From Cyanoderma ruficeps (Eukaryota > Chordata > Aves > Passeriformes > Timaliidae), in assembly GCA_008694505.1 (NCBI GenBank), contig VZDJ01007747.1, positions 37,075,978 through 37,139,977 of the forward strand: DNA of 64,000 nucleotides, read 5' to 3'. Below are positions 13,971 to 26,625 of this stretch, in pieces. A program made the translations under genes and the position numbers. The notes under the pieces were generated by a model. That model was given only the letters and a program-made list of their open reading frames with translations. It was not told the origin of the DNA and ran no database searches. Positions within the stretch are counted from its first letter, which is position 1; each line of letters opens with the position of its first letter.

Positions 13971-15000
13971 ATGAAAGGGGAGTTACCTACAAAATATTGC
14001 ATAAATAGATGAGTTCTACTGATAACTGTGTAGCATGACATAAGAGAAGATATCTATATATTTGCACTCTTATTAATCTTATTTCACCATGTACAAAAAC
14101 TTGTTACATCTTGATCTTGTAACTACAAAGGTTGCAGCCATTTACCATCAAAAAATTGTGCTAAAGCTGGCAGATGTTGCCATGTAAACTTTTACTCATA
14201 TGTGTTGAGGGTGCTTCTGCTTCCCATTTAAAAAAGAGAAGTGTAGGTGCAATCTGATGGGAGCGTTTCTGCAAATGCTCCATTTCTATCGTGGTGAAAG
14301 GAATGGACCAAGTAGGTTCTAAACTAAGTTAACAAGAAATGCTACAGCCCATTAGGTGTCTTGATCTATTATGCCCTTATTTGTTAACTCCTGACTGTTT
14401 CTTGCCCCCTCCTCCACCCAAATCTCAACCATCTGGTGCCAGAGTACGGCATTTGCCAGTGGGTATGTGGATATTCATGTACAGCTTTAGAAAAAATGAA
14501 CCTCCAATGTGTTCAGTTTGACCAAATGTTTGTGAAGCAGTTTTGGAACTGAAATTTAATCGGGAAAAAAAAAAAAAGGCAAGAAGAGCGCCTAGGTTGG
14601 TCTAATTAATGCAACACACATTTATATAGCAACACCACTAATGCTGCTTGTTGTTTCAGATGTGTGGACAACAAACACACACATTGGCCAAATTGCCAAT
14701 TTGCTTTTAGCCTGGACTGGCAAGGCATAGAGGGGTTTTTTGTTAATCATCATCCATTAATGCTTAGCCAGCTGAAAAGAACTCTGAACAGGACACCTCT
14801 TGCTTTGCAGCACTAATACTATAAATTGACTGTAATTAAAGGCAATCAATGTTGAAAGAACTATATGCTGGGATGCTGCAATTTATGCACATTGTGCCCC
14901 AATATGTGCATTCTCAGGGGAAAAAAAACTTAAAATCTTGACTTTTTTGGTTTTTATTTTTCTGTACTTGTACCATCCAAGGACATAGGAAAGTGCAAGC

Positions 15001-15049
15001 AAAAGAAAAAAAAAGAAAAAAAAAANAGAAAAAAAAAAGAAAAAAAAAT
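15001..15049. repeat. A-rich simple repeat with an N
   Basis: Runs of A are interrupted by single G, with one ambiguous base at 15026. There is no adjoining element for which this could be a tail. Confidence 0.95.
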
Positions 15050-17072
15050 GATAAATCAAACCGCAGAAAGATAAAAATAATGCAAATAACCAAATAAACC
15101 AGCAAAACCCTCAAACTGGACCAGTTAGACATTATTTTTCCAAGTTGACATAGATTCTTCCACATTTAACATTTTGGATTTCAACACTTTTTCATCATTT
15201 TGTTTTCACACAATTGTTTTTGGTTTTGCTGTTTAAAACAAAGGCACACACTATCTGTTTAACCAGAAATGATGGTTTGTTCTTTTCTGAGGAGAGCTGC
15301 TTGGAAAAGTAAGGCGCATGCTTAGTCACTCCAGTTTAATCTTCCTGAGTGCCTTTGGGAACCAGGAAACTGAGGCTTCAGCAGAGCTGCTGGGCTGAGC
15401 TCTGCCAGGAGGCTGCACAGCCAGCTGAGCCGGGAAGGGGAACAGGGAATGGCTGCGGGAGGATCACCTGGCTGTGAGAGAGGGAAACACTGCCCTCGGC
15501 TCCGCACAGTGTTCTGCTGTTACCTGGACTCATCCCGAATCTAATCACATCCAAACAAGCAAAACTGGGCTTACCCCAAATTCAAGAAGGGATAGGAATG
15601 AATCCTTGAATTCATGATGCCTCTATCCCCCCCTAAGAGTACCTTAAAAACCCTGGTCTTACAAAACAGGGCACCCTGGGTTTTTGAGCTGCAGCTCTTG
15701 TTTGTGTTACAGGATTGCTCCTCATACCCTGCAGAAACATTCTGCTCGTCACTTGTATTCAAAAATATAATTTAGGGAATCTGAATGTAGAAATGACCAG
15801 ATTTCAATCTTTAATAAAAGTTTTGTTTGTTGTTTGGGGTTTTTTTCCGACACCATGATAAGGTTGTCAGTTTTTATTTGTGAGCTAGTTATTATAGAAG
15901 TCAATTTACATAAAAGGCAATTTTAAATTGAGAAATACCATCAAATTATTATGTTTCTTAGAGAATACCATGGAAAATTTGGTTTGATCCATAATATTTA
16001 ATACTTTGATCAGAGACTTGGGAGATAACATAAGATCACTGACAAAAGCTTCATCTCAAAAAGAAAATGGAGACAAGTAACAATGAAGAGGAGTGGTCTA
16101 CGGTCTACAGTGGTGCAGATGAGTCAGCTGAATAAAAAGAACTGTGGAGTGTGTGCTTTAAAGCAGCCAGTGTAAAATCATACCTGTAGAACCATTTAAT
16201 TTACCTTATGGTGTAAAGAAGGACCCCTCTGAACTCAGGAAGAAAGGACTGCAACATGAATTTCCGGGTAACTTTGAAATCAGCTGTGTCAGATGCCACA
16301 GATGCAAACAAATGCTTTTTAATATAAACCTCCAATTTATAGCAGATTATTTTGCTCCATAATCAGTGTGGTGGGTATTACCTGTGAGTGCATCTGGAAA
16401 GCTGTGCTTGATTGTGATTTCCTCTGTTAAAGACATGCTGAACTGGAGGGGGCTCAAACTAACTACTGGAAATTGGTGGACTTAATCTGTCTGCTTAGAG
16501 TAACAGAATTTAGATTACTGGTGCTTTAATCTAGTGGAGAAATATATAAGCCATCCACTAGCTGAAGTTAATTCTGAACACATACAGCTCAAATATGAGG
16601 CATATCCTTGTTAGCAGCGAGAGAAATCAGCCAGGACAAATGTGGTAGGTCCTCTACAACAGATTCCCTCCATAATTCCCTTTTATTGTCATCAAGTTTG
16701 AATTTTTACTCATGCTGTAGTACAAACAAGATAATTGCATACCCATTTCTGAAAGAATGTCAAAAGAAATTATCACAGCTCTTCCCTTTCTTTGGTTTGA
16801 TGATCTATAAATCCTCTTAATATACCTTGATTATTGATTTTTAACATTATCTAATTAAAAACAAAACCATGCCACTTTCAAGGCTATGCATAAACCCATC
16901 TAAAGTTAGCAGACATCTTGCTTTTGAATACAATTATACAATATGATGGGAAAGGAACAGCATATACATAATTTCAAAGAACATAGAGAATTTTTACAAA
17001 ATTAACATAATGGCTGTTCTTGGGACCTTTTTACTAGATATATCCCTTCATAAACATTGAGAAATGCTGGCT

Positions 17073-17482
17073 TGAATGAGCATATTTGAAGAATTCTACC
17101 TTAAAATTATATCAAAACAATGTGCTTTACTGAGATTTCTCAAGTCCACTGACTTGTCATGAAATTCACTTTCTTATATACTGTCTGTCAATAACTTTGG
17201 GGGTTCTGTTGGTTTTAATCCCAACCTTGTGTCTATTCCTGTGAGAAGCTAAAGCCCAGCACTTGAAAGTTTCTCAAAAAAATAATTTTGTAGAGTTCTT
17301 TTTAGCTTGAGGAATATAGTAAGGAATGTGACAAAAATGAAGCCACAGTTTCAGAGGGAAATACATAATGCTGAAATAAAAGGATTGTTAAATAGTGTTG
17401 AGAAAAAAAAATCCATGGAAATGTTGCTGTACTAAACAAATATAAAATCTAGCAGCAATTAGCATATCAAACACATAAGGAT
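17073..17482 (+). repeat. Diverged ~400-bp direct repeat, copy B
   Basis: Partner of 10133-10540, in the same orientation about 6.9 kb downstream. Similarity fades upstream of the gaatgag at 17073 and after the aacacataagg near 17480. No terminal inverted repeats or target-site duplications are obvious. Confidence 0.85.
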
Positions 17483-19077
17483 CAGATATATTAAAACAAG
17501 GCAGAATTTTTACCCTGGATTACTAGGGCAAATTTAGGAATTAAACCCAAAATTTTTGTGTCTTGAACTTGCAACTTAATTGGCTCAAATAGTAAGGGAG
17601 CTTTTCCAAATCCTGGAATATTTTTCGTGGGAATTAAAGTCATTTTTCAGATTATTTTTTTACTTTTTTCTGAAACTGCTGTGTCAAAAATATCAGAAGC
17701 TGAGTGTGTATTGGAGTGGCAGGGAGAGTTGACTGCAGCTCTAGACACCAGCTCTGTGTATGACCACACAGATGAGAACAGCATATTTTTACTTGCTTAA
17801 CTCATTGCATGGAGTTGGATGATGGGTACAAAGCTCTGCTTAGCTCTTTCCAAGACTACTGCTATCTTAATGAAAACAATTATCCATGAAAGAGACAAAA
17901 ATTCCAAATGACCTTAAGAGGCACTAAAATGAACTGAATTACAAAAAAAAAATCAAAATTCAGAATACATTATTAATTTGTAACCTATCTCCAAAGAAAT
18001 TGCAGAGGTTACCAAACTTGAGGGACCTCATCAACAGAAGGAGGAAAAATGTTGTTTTGAGAGTAATCGTTCTGCACTGGGCTCACAGGGTAAGAGCTGG
18101 GTACTTCTGATGAGCTGTGAGCAGTGAGGTACAACAGACAGCCTCAACTGGTAATCTTCCAAAGCCCTTGTGTGACGAGGAGCTTGTGGCATTTCCTCTC
18201 CCCCTGTCTGTGAAAGATCTTCATTCCCATCTTCCTCCGTGGGACCAAGGTTTGAGGGAGCAGCGTGCAAACCCCTCTGTGGCAAACAAGCAGAAGTGCA
18301 GCCCAAGGGTCACTCAGGGCCCCAACCCTAACCCAGCTCAGGGCAAGGTTATTCCATGACACTGTCTGGGGAAAGAGAACCCTGCCTGCAGTCTGCCCCA
18401 CAGGTGGGCAAAGGTGCTTGTAGGAGGTGTAGGAGCAGTGGATTTGGGGAGCCATTATTTGCACTTGTGCTTTGGCTCCCCATTCCTGTGAATTTATGAA
18501 GATCTCACTGACTTTGATAGCATTTGGTTGTGGACTGGGGAATAACTTGTCCTGTGTTCTCCAGACAAAGCCCATCCCAGGTGAGGATGAGATGAGAGTG
18601 AGACTCAGGGAAGGGCATAAATATTTCGCTTCCGTGTTTCTGGAAGGGGACCCGGCCTCTCTTGCATATTTGGAGGGGATGATTAGGGGCTACATGTTAT
18701 TATTGTTCCTAAGCAACTCGCTTGCTGTGGGAACCCCTGCTATGCCAGCGCACAGAGTTTGCATTATACAGTGTCAATTTTGTCCTGGCAGTTTCTTGAT
18801 TTTCTTTCTTTACCCTACTGAAAGAGGGGCTTTTTGGTGTTTTGTTTTTTTTTTTAATACACTCAGTGAAACACACAGTGAAAGGTGCATGATAATAGAG
18901 GCTCCAAGATAGCCGTGCACTCATAATAACCTGTGCTCACATTTAAAAGCCTTAGCCCCTGAGTGTTTCTATGAAAGCAGCATAGTGCAGGCCTATTTAT
19001 TACCTGCCAATTCCATTTCTTAGAGTGCCTCTGAGCCAGAGTATTTTCTGCACAAACATGTTCCTGGGGATGGATGT

Positions 19078-19098
19078 GGGGGTGGGTGGACGGGTGGG
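19078..19098 (+). other. G-quadruplex motif
   Basis: Four G runs of at least three (GGGGG, GGG, GGG, GGG) are separated by loops of one, five and one base. This satisfies the canonical quadruplex pattern. It lies in intergenic sequence about 6 kb upstream of the GPR78 island. Confidence 0.7.
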
Positions 19099-21058
19099 TA
19101 GGCAGAGTAAAAGGATGGGTGTGATGGGAGGACAGTGCCTACTAGATATTGCTGTCGAAAATATCTTGGCTATTTATTCCTCGAGGCAGATGGTGCCTGT
19201 TGGTTACCTTCACCAACCAAAGCTGTACCTGTCAGTGAGGGTGTGAAGAAACATCTCTGCAGTGAGGGGCTGAGGAAAGGCAAACTGATGCAGAAACATT
19301 CGAGCAAAGTCCTGGTGCAGAAAGATTAATGTGTGAAGGTTAAAGGGCTGGGGCAGGGTGAACAACACAGACCTGTTACCCTGAATTATGGGCACTGGTC
19401 TGCTGCATGCCCATGAGAAGGGAAGTTATGCCTGTCCTGAAGGAGGGGATTTTCAGGGCCCAGAGGCATAGTGCCATACTGCCAGAGAATATTGTCCTGC
19501 TACAGCTCTCTGGCCATGTGTGAGTTCAAACCAAAGTGACTTGTCCAGCCCGACTTTTTCTGCCCTTTTGATCCAGCATTTGCTTAAACTGGTCCTGAGC
19601 AAACAGCTTGGGACAGAGCTCTCATCTGTGTGCTTGTGTTCCTTCCTCTGCAACCATCCAAAGGGCTTTGTGCCCCTGTCCCTGAGCAGCTCAGCACAGA
19701 TCCCTGCCAGAGCAGCCCTTCCACTGCACAAGGTGGGGTTAATTTTCCCTTGATGTGCTTGCTTAGAGTGCTCTCTATAATAAATAACTATAATCAAAAT
19801 GGCCTCATCCTAGAAACTTCATACTGTTTTACAGTCTTATGTTTGATTGCTTTCATTTTCTCTGCATTGGTTTCCCAGTGGCTTTAAGAAACTTATCTTG
19901 GATTTGCACTGACTCAGGGAAAACAGAATCAAACAGTCTTAGCAAGATGTGGGGGAGATTTTGAGCAAGTAAGGCAGGAAAAGGAGAATTTCAATAGTAC
20001 AGCAAAAGAACACATGCTGGCTTTTTCATATGTTGGCTCTTGGAACTTCACCATAACACTAAATAAATGGCTTCAGCAGTTTCTGAAAAATGCCATTTAA
20101 TGTTTGCTGGCCCCTGAAAGTGCTAAACATTTGTTGAAAATGCCAGTAAAAGGCTCCTGGGAATTTCATCCCCATGCCTGCAGCTTTGATAAGTTTTATA
20201 ACAATCTGGTGTAGTACAGCATTTCTAGTAAGAACTACTGTGTTTGTGTGGCATTGAAAAATAGAAAAAAAATGCACTTTAATCTTTATTCCTGTCAGGT
20301 TAAAATTATATCAATATACCAAATCCCTAAAAAGAGGCAGAATAGATGACAATGGAAGGAGACTATATGTGTTCTTACATTCAATAAGATTCCACTCACC
20401 ATTTTATTTTTTCTGGAGACTGCAGAAGATTGTACCTTCACAAAATATAAAGTTCTGGTTATAGCCCTAGTCCTGAATATTTAATTAAATATGGAGTAAC
20501 TCTATCGTAGAACCAGTCTGGGGAAAGAACAGACACGGTTTGGATATTTTGAAGAACTTGTCCCTGAGTTGTGAAAGGCAGAGATTCAAGTACCTGTGCC
20601 ACTTGCTTGAGGCAACAGTATTCCTCCATTAATATTTCAGACTTGCATTATGGTTGTAAAGCTGCTGGGTGTAAAAGCTGGTTAGTGTTTGTTTACCTCC
20701 CGACACAAACTTCACTGAAGTCAATATATATTGCTGCTCAGTAGAATAGCATATTTTTGTCTTCACACTTTTGCATTGCACTCTAGGAAAAAAAAACCCA
20801 AATAAACAAACCATCCAGCTTGATTCTAAAGCCAAATTTTGCAATCCAGAATTCTGGTTCTACTTGCTGTCTCATGTTGTGGAAAAGGAAAAAGGCAAAA
20901 TGAATTGGTGGGAGAAAGAGGAAGCATTGACACATATCCATACATAACTATTTTTATAATTGTATGTCAATTGTAACTGGCTGAGTTTCTGGGAATATTT
21001 TCATTTTCCTGTCATCTTGCAGTATTTGTGCACTTCCATTTCCATTAAAAATACCAGG

Positions 21059-21490
21059 AACAGAATCACAGAATCTGATAGATTGGAAATGGCCCTAAAG
21101 ATCATCAAGTACACCTGTTAACCCAGGACTGCCAAGTCCCAGCTAAACCACGTCCCTCAGTGTCATACTTACATTTAAAAGGTATTTAGAGGTCTTTTAA
21201 ATACCTCCAGGGATGATGTGTCAACCCTTTCCCTGGGCAGCCCATTTCAAGGCTTGACAACCCTTCTGGTGAATGGATTATTCCTATTGTCCAATCTAAA
21301 TCTCACCTGATATAATTTGAGGCCATTTCTTCTCATCCTGTCACTTGTTACCTGGGAGAAGTGATTGACCCCCACCTGTCTACAACTTTTCAGGTAGTTA
21401 CAGAGATTGATAAGGTTCTCCACTGTCTCATTTTCCCAGGCTAAACAACCACAGCTCCCTCAGCCACTCATAAGCTCTGTTGCCCTTCAT
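21059..21490 (-). mobile_element. CR1 LINE 3' fragment
   Basis: The block begins cagaatcacagaatc and continues with typical avian CR1 3' sequence in reverse orientation, including aaagatcatcaag, cctccagggatgatg, ccctgggcagccc, cacttgttacctgggagaag and ctaaacaaccacagctccctcagcc. It is a 5'-truncated, mutated copy of a different CR1 subfamily from the one at 10979. Confidence 0.9.
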
Positions 21491-23401
21491 CTTTCAAAAT
21501 AAAATACTGTGTTCTAGAATAATTTTGAGATCAATTTTTGTAGACTGTAGGACTATGACTAGTTTGCATAAACAGAAATGTGACTCAAAGGATTTTTGCA
21601 AGTGTAGACTTTTGATAAGACTGCAAGACTATCTGTTGAACTTTGAGATTCCTCATTATAGCACTTGGGCAATTTTGGAGCAATTTCAGTCTGCAGAACT
21701 GTGGCATGGTTGAGCTTCATATTTCTGCTCCAAATTTTTCCCCTGAAAAGTAGAGGCCTAGTGGAGGAATGTGTGGGCTTTACACATGTGGAGTTTTTCT
21801 TTGTTCCATTTAAGGAAGATCTTTAGGATAAAGTTATTCCACAGGTGGTAAATTGCCTACTAGAATTCTGCCACAGGAACAGTCTTTCAGAATTGTATTA
21901 GACTGATGACTCAGGCTTCACATCTTTTCTTTAGAGACTAACAGGATGTCACTTGTCACAACTATCTGCTCACTTATTTGTCTTATTGTTCTAGAAAGAA
22001 GAAAATCTATATTTGTGTAGTAGCCCTACTTGTTCATAGGCTCTATAATTCAAATCCTAATAAAACAGGCCTCTGAAAAGAAAGAGGGAAAAGAAAGAAC
22101 AAAAGAATAATAACAAAAAGTTGTTTCTTGAGACTTGAAGGACTGACTTCAGTGAAGCTTCATTAGCTAAATGTAATGTGAAAACAATAAGACACCTGTA
22201 GTCATTGTGGAAGAGACAAGGTATTTCTCTGTGCTTGTCAGGATCTATCAGTACCAGATCTATTTACAGGACATATTGAAAAATCTCTTGGGTATTAACC
22301 AGTCTTACTCACTTTTGAAATGGTCACTTTTTAGCAAGTGCCCTAGAAGTGAAAAGCTTTTTTCGTAACATCAGTTCCATGAGTCATTCCATTTCCTCCC
22401 ATATCGGTTAATATAATTTAATTTCCCTCTCTTCACCTGTCATAAGGGAATCAGGGAAAAGGGCTGCTTTTCTCTGTACTTTCAAATTAATTGATATAAT
22501 TTGTTTGAGGTTTCCTTCTTTCACTGTGCTTTCTTAAAATTAGAACCAAATTAAATGTGTTCCTAGCCATTGCAGAATACATTGATTAGAGTTGAATTAT
22601 GTGCAGTTGTGATCTACACTGAAATTTGCATGACACATCTTTCCTGGAGTGAAACTAAAACAGGAATTTGAATCTCACGCTATTCTTTTCCAACAAATAC
22701 AGTCCATTCACTATTAAATCAAATAAGTTGTGGTCAATATTTAGAACAGATGAATGTGTAGATTTAATGAATGATGCAGCTGTTAGAATAAAAGTCTCAA
22801 GTACTTACCTAATCTGTTAGCTAAATAGTCTATGTTTATTAAGGGATAATTATTGGCAAGAACATCTTTATTTTTACTTTTCTAAATCATATTGCAGCAG
22901 TCTCTACAGCCCCCAGTTTCCACCAAGACAGCATCCTTGATAAATACTGTAAGATCTTGATTGGGAAAATACATGTGTTTAACATGACTGCTGTGAGCAT
23001 TTGAAATGGTACAAGCATATGTCTGCTTATATGTGAAAAGGCAGCAGGAGTATATGTGTTTCCGGGGGCTATGGAGGCACTGTCCACATTTCAAGCCCAC
23101 CACAGCAAGTCTGAGCCTTCTGGTCTCAAGCAGGTGACTTTTTCCAGCGTCATAAGCTGCAAGACTGAAATGTGTCTGGTATGAAGTGTTAGGGGGTTGC
23201 TGCCTGTATATGGGAAAGGGTCAGCAGAGGACTCAAATCCCACAGGAAGTTATGTGCATGAGTAACTTGTCACATTAACAAAGTTCCACTGAAAGCTAAA
23301 GGAGAAATACAACAAAGTTGTCTCTACTGGTTTCTTTGAGCCCAGAATATTGTAGGGTACCATACAACTCACTGAACATGTGAAAAAAATCAGAATAATT
23401 T

Positions 23402-23596
23402 TCCTCCCATTTTTTGCCTTTTTTTTTTTNTTTTTTTTTTCTTGTCTTATTTCAATGTATTCTTTCTGCATCAGTTTTGGGAAACCATTCTTCATTTGAA
23501 AAGGCAAAAAATGGGAGGATTTTTTTCTTGTCTTATTTCAATGTATTCTTTCTGCATCAGTTTTGGGAAACAATTCATTCTTCATTTGAAAAGGCC
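23402..23596. repeat. Tandem duplication combined with a 21-bp perfect inverted repeat
   Basis: A 65-bp unit (23441-23505) is repeated at 23527-23595 with one substitution and a four-base insertion. The first unit is also bracketed by a perfect 21-bp inverted repeat (23402-23422 against 23499-23519). A poly-T run containing an N (23430) lies between the first arm and the first unit. The arrangement could come from template switching during replication or from misassembly at the homopolymer. Confidence 0.9.
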
Positions 23597-25870
23597 TTAT
23601 GAGAGAAATTAGGTATGTATGTATGCATGTGTAGAAGAGAGAGAGAAGGAGAGACAGAAGTTGTCCATTGCCTGGATCCCAGAGGAAACAGCTTCTCAGG
23701 TAGCTATCCCAGTAAAGGAACAGCACATTTAGGTTGTCTCTGTGATGATATAAGGTAGCATCTTCCCCACCTGACACCACTACACAGACAGCCTCTATTC
23801 CCTGATGGCTGACATAAAAGCCCCATAACCCTGTAATACTGTTAAATGAAAGGTAGGTCATATATGAGCTCTGACTAGCAGGAACTGTAAGAATTGCTGC
23901 TGTGAGAGAGGGAGTAATTGCAGAACCTTTGCTCTGTGAGGTTACAGCCAGGTTCTCCCACGATGGTTCATTTCTTCCCAACCCTTCCCAAACAGAACTG
24001 GCTCTGTGATGATAGAAATGCAACAATTGAACCCTGAGAAAACTGGTATTGTCATGCTTTTATAGATTTCTTTTCCCTCAAATGCTTACACAGATATATA
24101 TTGGATTTTTGTTGTTCAAACATAAGCCCTGTCAAATGCATCTGCACTTTTTTACCTTTGGAAATGACAGCTCTCTCATCAAAAGAAACATTCATTTCCT
24201 TTCCATCCTGAGGAATAGTACTGTACTGGTTTGCTTCCAAATAACACATCTCATGTCTTGTTGCTTTGCTCTTTCCTTAAGACATATAATTTACCATGGC
24301 AAGCTTTTCAATTAGGGCCTGATCCAAAACTTTAACTACTCTTGAGGGAAAGAAGCCCAACAAAACCGACATTGCCTTCAGGCTCTTTCAAGCAGTTTTA
24401 TGTACAGTTATTCACACAGTGGTCACACTTGCGTGACAAGGTTACACTGTAAGGACAATATACACAATACAGCATTTCCTTAGGATATTAATAGTAATTT
24501 TGGATAGTAGGAAAGCTACCTTCTTTTTCTTCGTGTCAGTTCTGGCGATCAACTGTAAAATGTGACAGTGATTAGACATGGCAGCTTTTTTCTCTACCAG
24601 TACTATTTTTTTTTTTTTTTTAATCTAAGACAAAGATTCATGGCATCTTTGGGAATTAGCCACATGATCCACATTTCTGACAGCTGCAGAGGGGGGATTT
24701 CTGTTCTCTTTCATGTCTGTCTTTTCAGCTTTTGCCAGAATCTGATAACAGAGGAAACCTTTCTGACCACCACACTATCATGTTATCAATGTGACTGGAA
24801 AATGGGAGAGACTTTAGTTTTCCACAGAGTGTGACAGTATCACTCTGATGTGGGTGTTTGTTCAACCAGCTGGTGAGTCCAAGCACTCAAAGCGGGGTCT
24901 CTAACCAAGAAACCTCCCTCACTGGCCAGCGGGGTGCTGGTGTGAACACCCAGAGGGCAATCATAGCAAGCATTGTAGGGGGAAAAGGGCAAGCAGTCCC
25001 TCAGATAGAAGGGGGGAAAGCCTGCCAAGGGGCACAGACACGGGATTATGAACAGATTTCAGGAGCGCCAGATACAGCCGGTGCGCTCAGTGTGTGCCCG
25101 AGCACAACGCAGGGATCAAACTACCAGCAACTCATCTCCGGGTCTGGTCCTTCCTGAGCTGCACACTAGCGGAAAGTTGAGCTTCCTGCTGTTCTCGCCT
25201 GCGATCCGGGAGTGGATCAGCCCGACACCGCGATCCCTGGCTGAGCCTGTGCCTCGCAGCCGCTCGTCTGCGCATGAGTCGCTGCGGGAGGCTCCGCGGC
25301 TGGAGTATTTGAGGGGCTGGGCAGCGGGGGAAGATGCTCAGAGCCTGCGGAGGCCGTGCGCCCGGCGGAGCGCAGCCGCGGCGGGGCATGGAGGGGCCGC
25401 GGGCTCGGGCGCTGCGGGGGCCGCGCTCCGCGCCTTGAAGGCAGAGCGGGGCGGCCGTCGGGGAGCGCCCGCTTCAGCACCGCGGACAGCGCCCGGCCGG
25501 CTCCGCGCCTCCGGCCCCGCTCCCCCGGATCCCCGGCCCCTGTCTCCGGGCGCCTCGGGCCCCCTATCTCCACCTCCCATTCTCGGCTACCCCCATCTCC
25601 CCTCTATCTCTCGATCCGGTCCCTGGGTGCCCCGGAGCCCCTACCCTCGGCTCCGGCCACGCTCTTCCCTGGCCCCCCTCCCCTTGATTCTGCTGTCAGA
25701 GAGCCCCGGCCCCTCTGCCCCTGTCCTCCCCCCTCTGCCCCGTCCAACCGCCCAGTACCGCTCCCCTCGCCCCTCTCTCAGCACCTTGGACTCTGCTCCC
25801 CGCCCTGCCCTTCTCTGTGCGCCCCGCTGACCCCGGCACTGCCCCCGGCCCCTGCCCCGCCGCCGGCACC

Positions 25871-25954
25871 ATGCGCAGGGCGGCAGGCGAGGCTGCGGTG
25901 CCGGCGCGGGTGCCCCCTTCCTCCTGCCCTCGCCCGCTCCAGGCGACCCGCTGA
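25871..25954 (+). promoter_or_regulatory. Upstream ORF (27 codons) in the GPR78 leader, in frame with the receptor
   Basis: An ATG with A at -3 (gcaccATG) opens at 25871 and reads 27 sense codons to TGA at 25952-25954. Only one codon (GAG) separates that stop from the receptor ATG at 25958. Both are in the same frame. If transcription starts upstream of 25871, scanning ribosomes would meet this ORF first, so receptor translation would depend on leaky scanning, reinitiation or UGA readthrough. The reading is directly visible; the regulatory role is inferred. Confidence 0.55.
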
Positions 25955-25957
25955 GAG

Positions 25958-26625
25958 ATGGACTTGGCAGGCGTGCTGCTGGCGCTGCTCCTCGTGCTGG
26001 TGCTGGTTGTCTCTCTGCTCTCCAACCTCCTGGTGCTGCTATGCTTCGTCTACAGTACGGAGATCCGCAAGCAGGTCGCCGGGGTTTTCCTGGTGAACTT
26101 ATCCTTCTGCAACCTGCTTCTCACCGTTCTGAACATGCCTTTCACCCTGCTGGGCATCCTGAGGAACCAGCAACCCCTCGGGGGCTGCGTCTGCAAGGCG
26201 GTGGGTTTCCTGGAAACTTTCCTGACTTCCAACACAATGCTGAGCATGGCAGCGCTCAGCATCGACAAATGGATTGCCGTGGTGTTCCCCCTGAGCTACA
26301 CCAGCAAGATGCGGTATAAGGACGCTGTGATACTGATGGGCTACTCGTGGCTCCACTCCCTCACGTTCCCCTTGGTATCCTTGTTTTACTCATGGGTAGA
26401 TTACAACAGCGTTTATGCCTCTTGCACCTTACACCTGAAGGAAGAGACGGAGCGGAGAAGGTTTACAGTGTTCACCATTGTCTTTCACTCCACCAGTTTC
26501 ATGCTGTCTCTGGTGATCTTGTGTTTCACCTATTTAAAGGTGTTGAAAGTTGCCCGGTTCCACTGCAAGCGGATAGACATTATTACCATGCAGACTCTGG
26601 TTTTGCTGGTGGATATCCACCCCAG
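25958..26625 (+). CDS. GPR78: GPR78 coding exon 1 (TM1-TM5 and start of loop 3)
   Basis: The exon encodes residues 1-222 plus two bases of Ser223. The ATG at 25958 has G at -3 and G at +4. An in-frame TGA at 25952-25954 stands two codons upstream, so the coding region cannot extend further 5' without readthrough or splicing. The exon ends CACCCCAG followed by gtaatg. The open frame runs only a few bases past this donor to a TAA at 26627, so a transcript retaining the intron would truncate the receptor before TM6. Confidence 0.92.

Larger units (their letters stand above)
11691..25189. other. Intergenic sequence upstream of GPR78
   Basis: Apart from the listed LINE fragments, repeat copy B, the local duplications and the quadruplex motif, no exon or RNA gene is recognisable. 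The stretch 14590-14890 is rich in TAAT-type homeodomain sites (for example TAATTA at 14603 and 14833) and might be a conserved regulatory element, but this is speculative. Confidence 0.65.

Noticed and set aside
15955..16140. Possible further L3/CR1-like relic (aatatttaatactttgatc, then gagacttggg)
   Set aside because: Only one short block resembles the reverse transcriptase gene. That is too little to call without a profile search.
10133..17482. The direct-repeat pair as the two LTRs of a ~7-kb endogenous retrovirus
   Set aside because: The interval contains an antisense CR1 fragment and an L3-like relic but no gag, pol or env remnant. The repeat ends lack TG...CA termini and a visible target-site duplication.
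25048..26096. Long overlapping open frames (up to 260 codons) on both strands upstream of and over GPR78 exon 1
   Set aside because: They lie in the CpG island, where stop codons are rare because A and T are scarce. Their products are low-complexity Pro/Arg/Ala/Ser sequences with no family resemblance.
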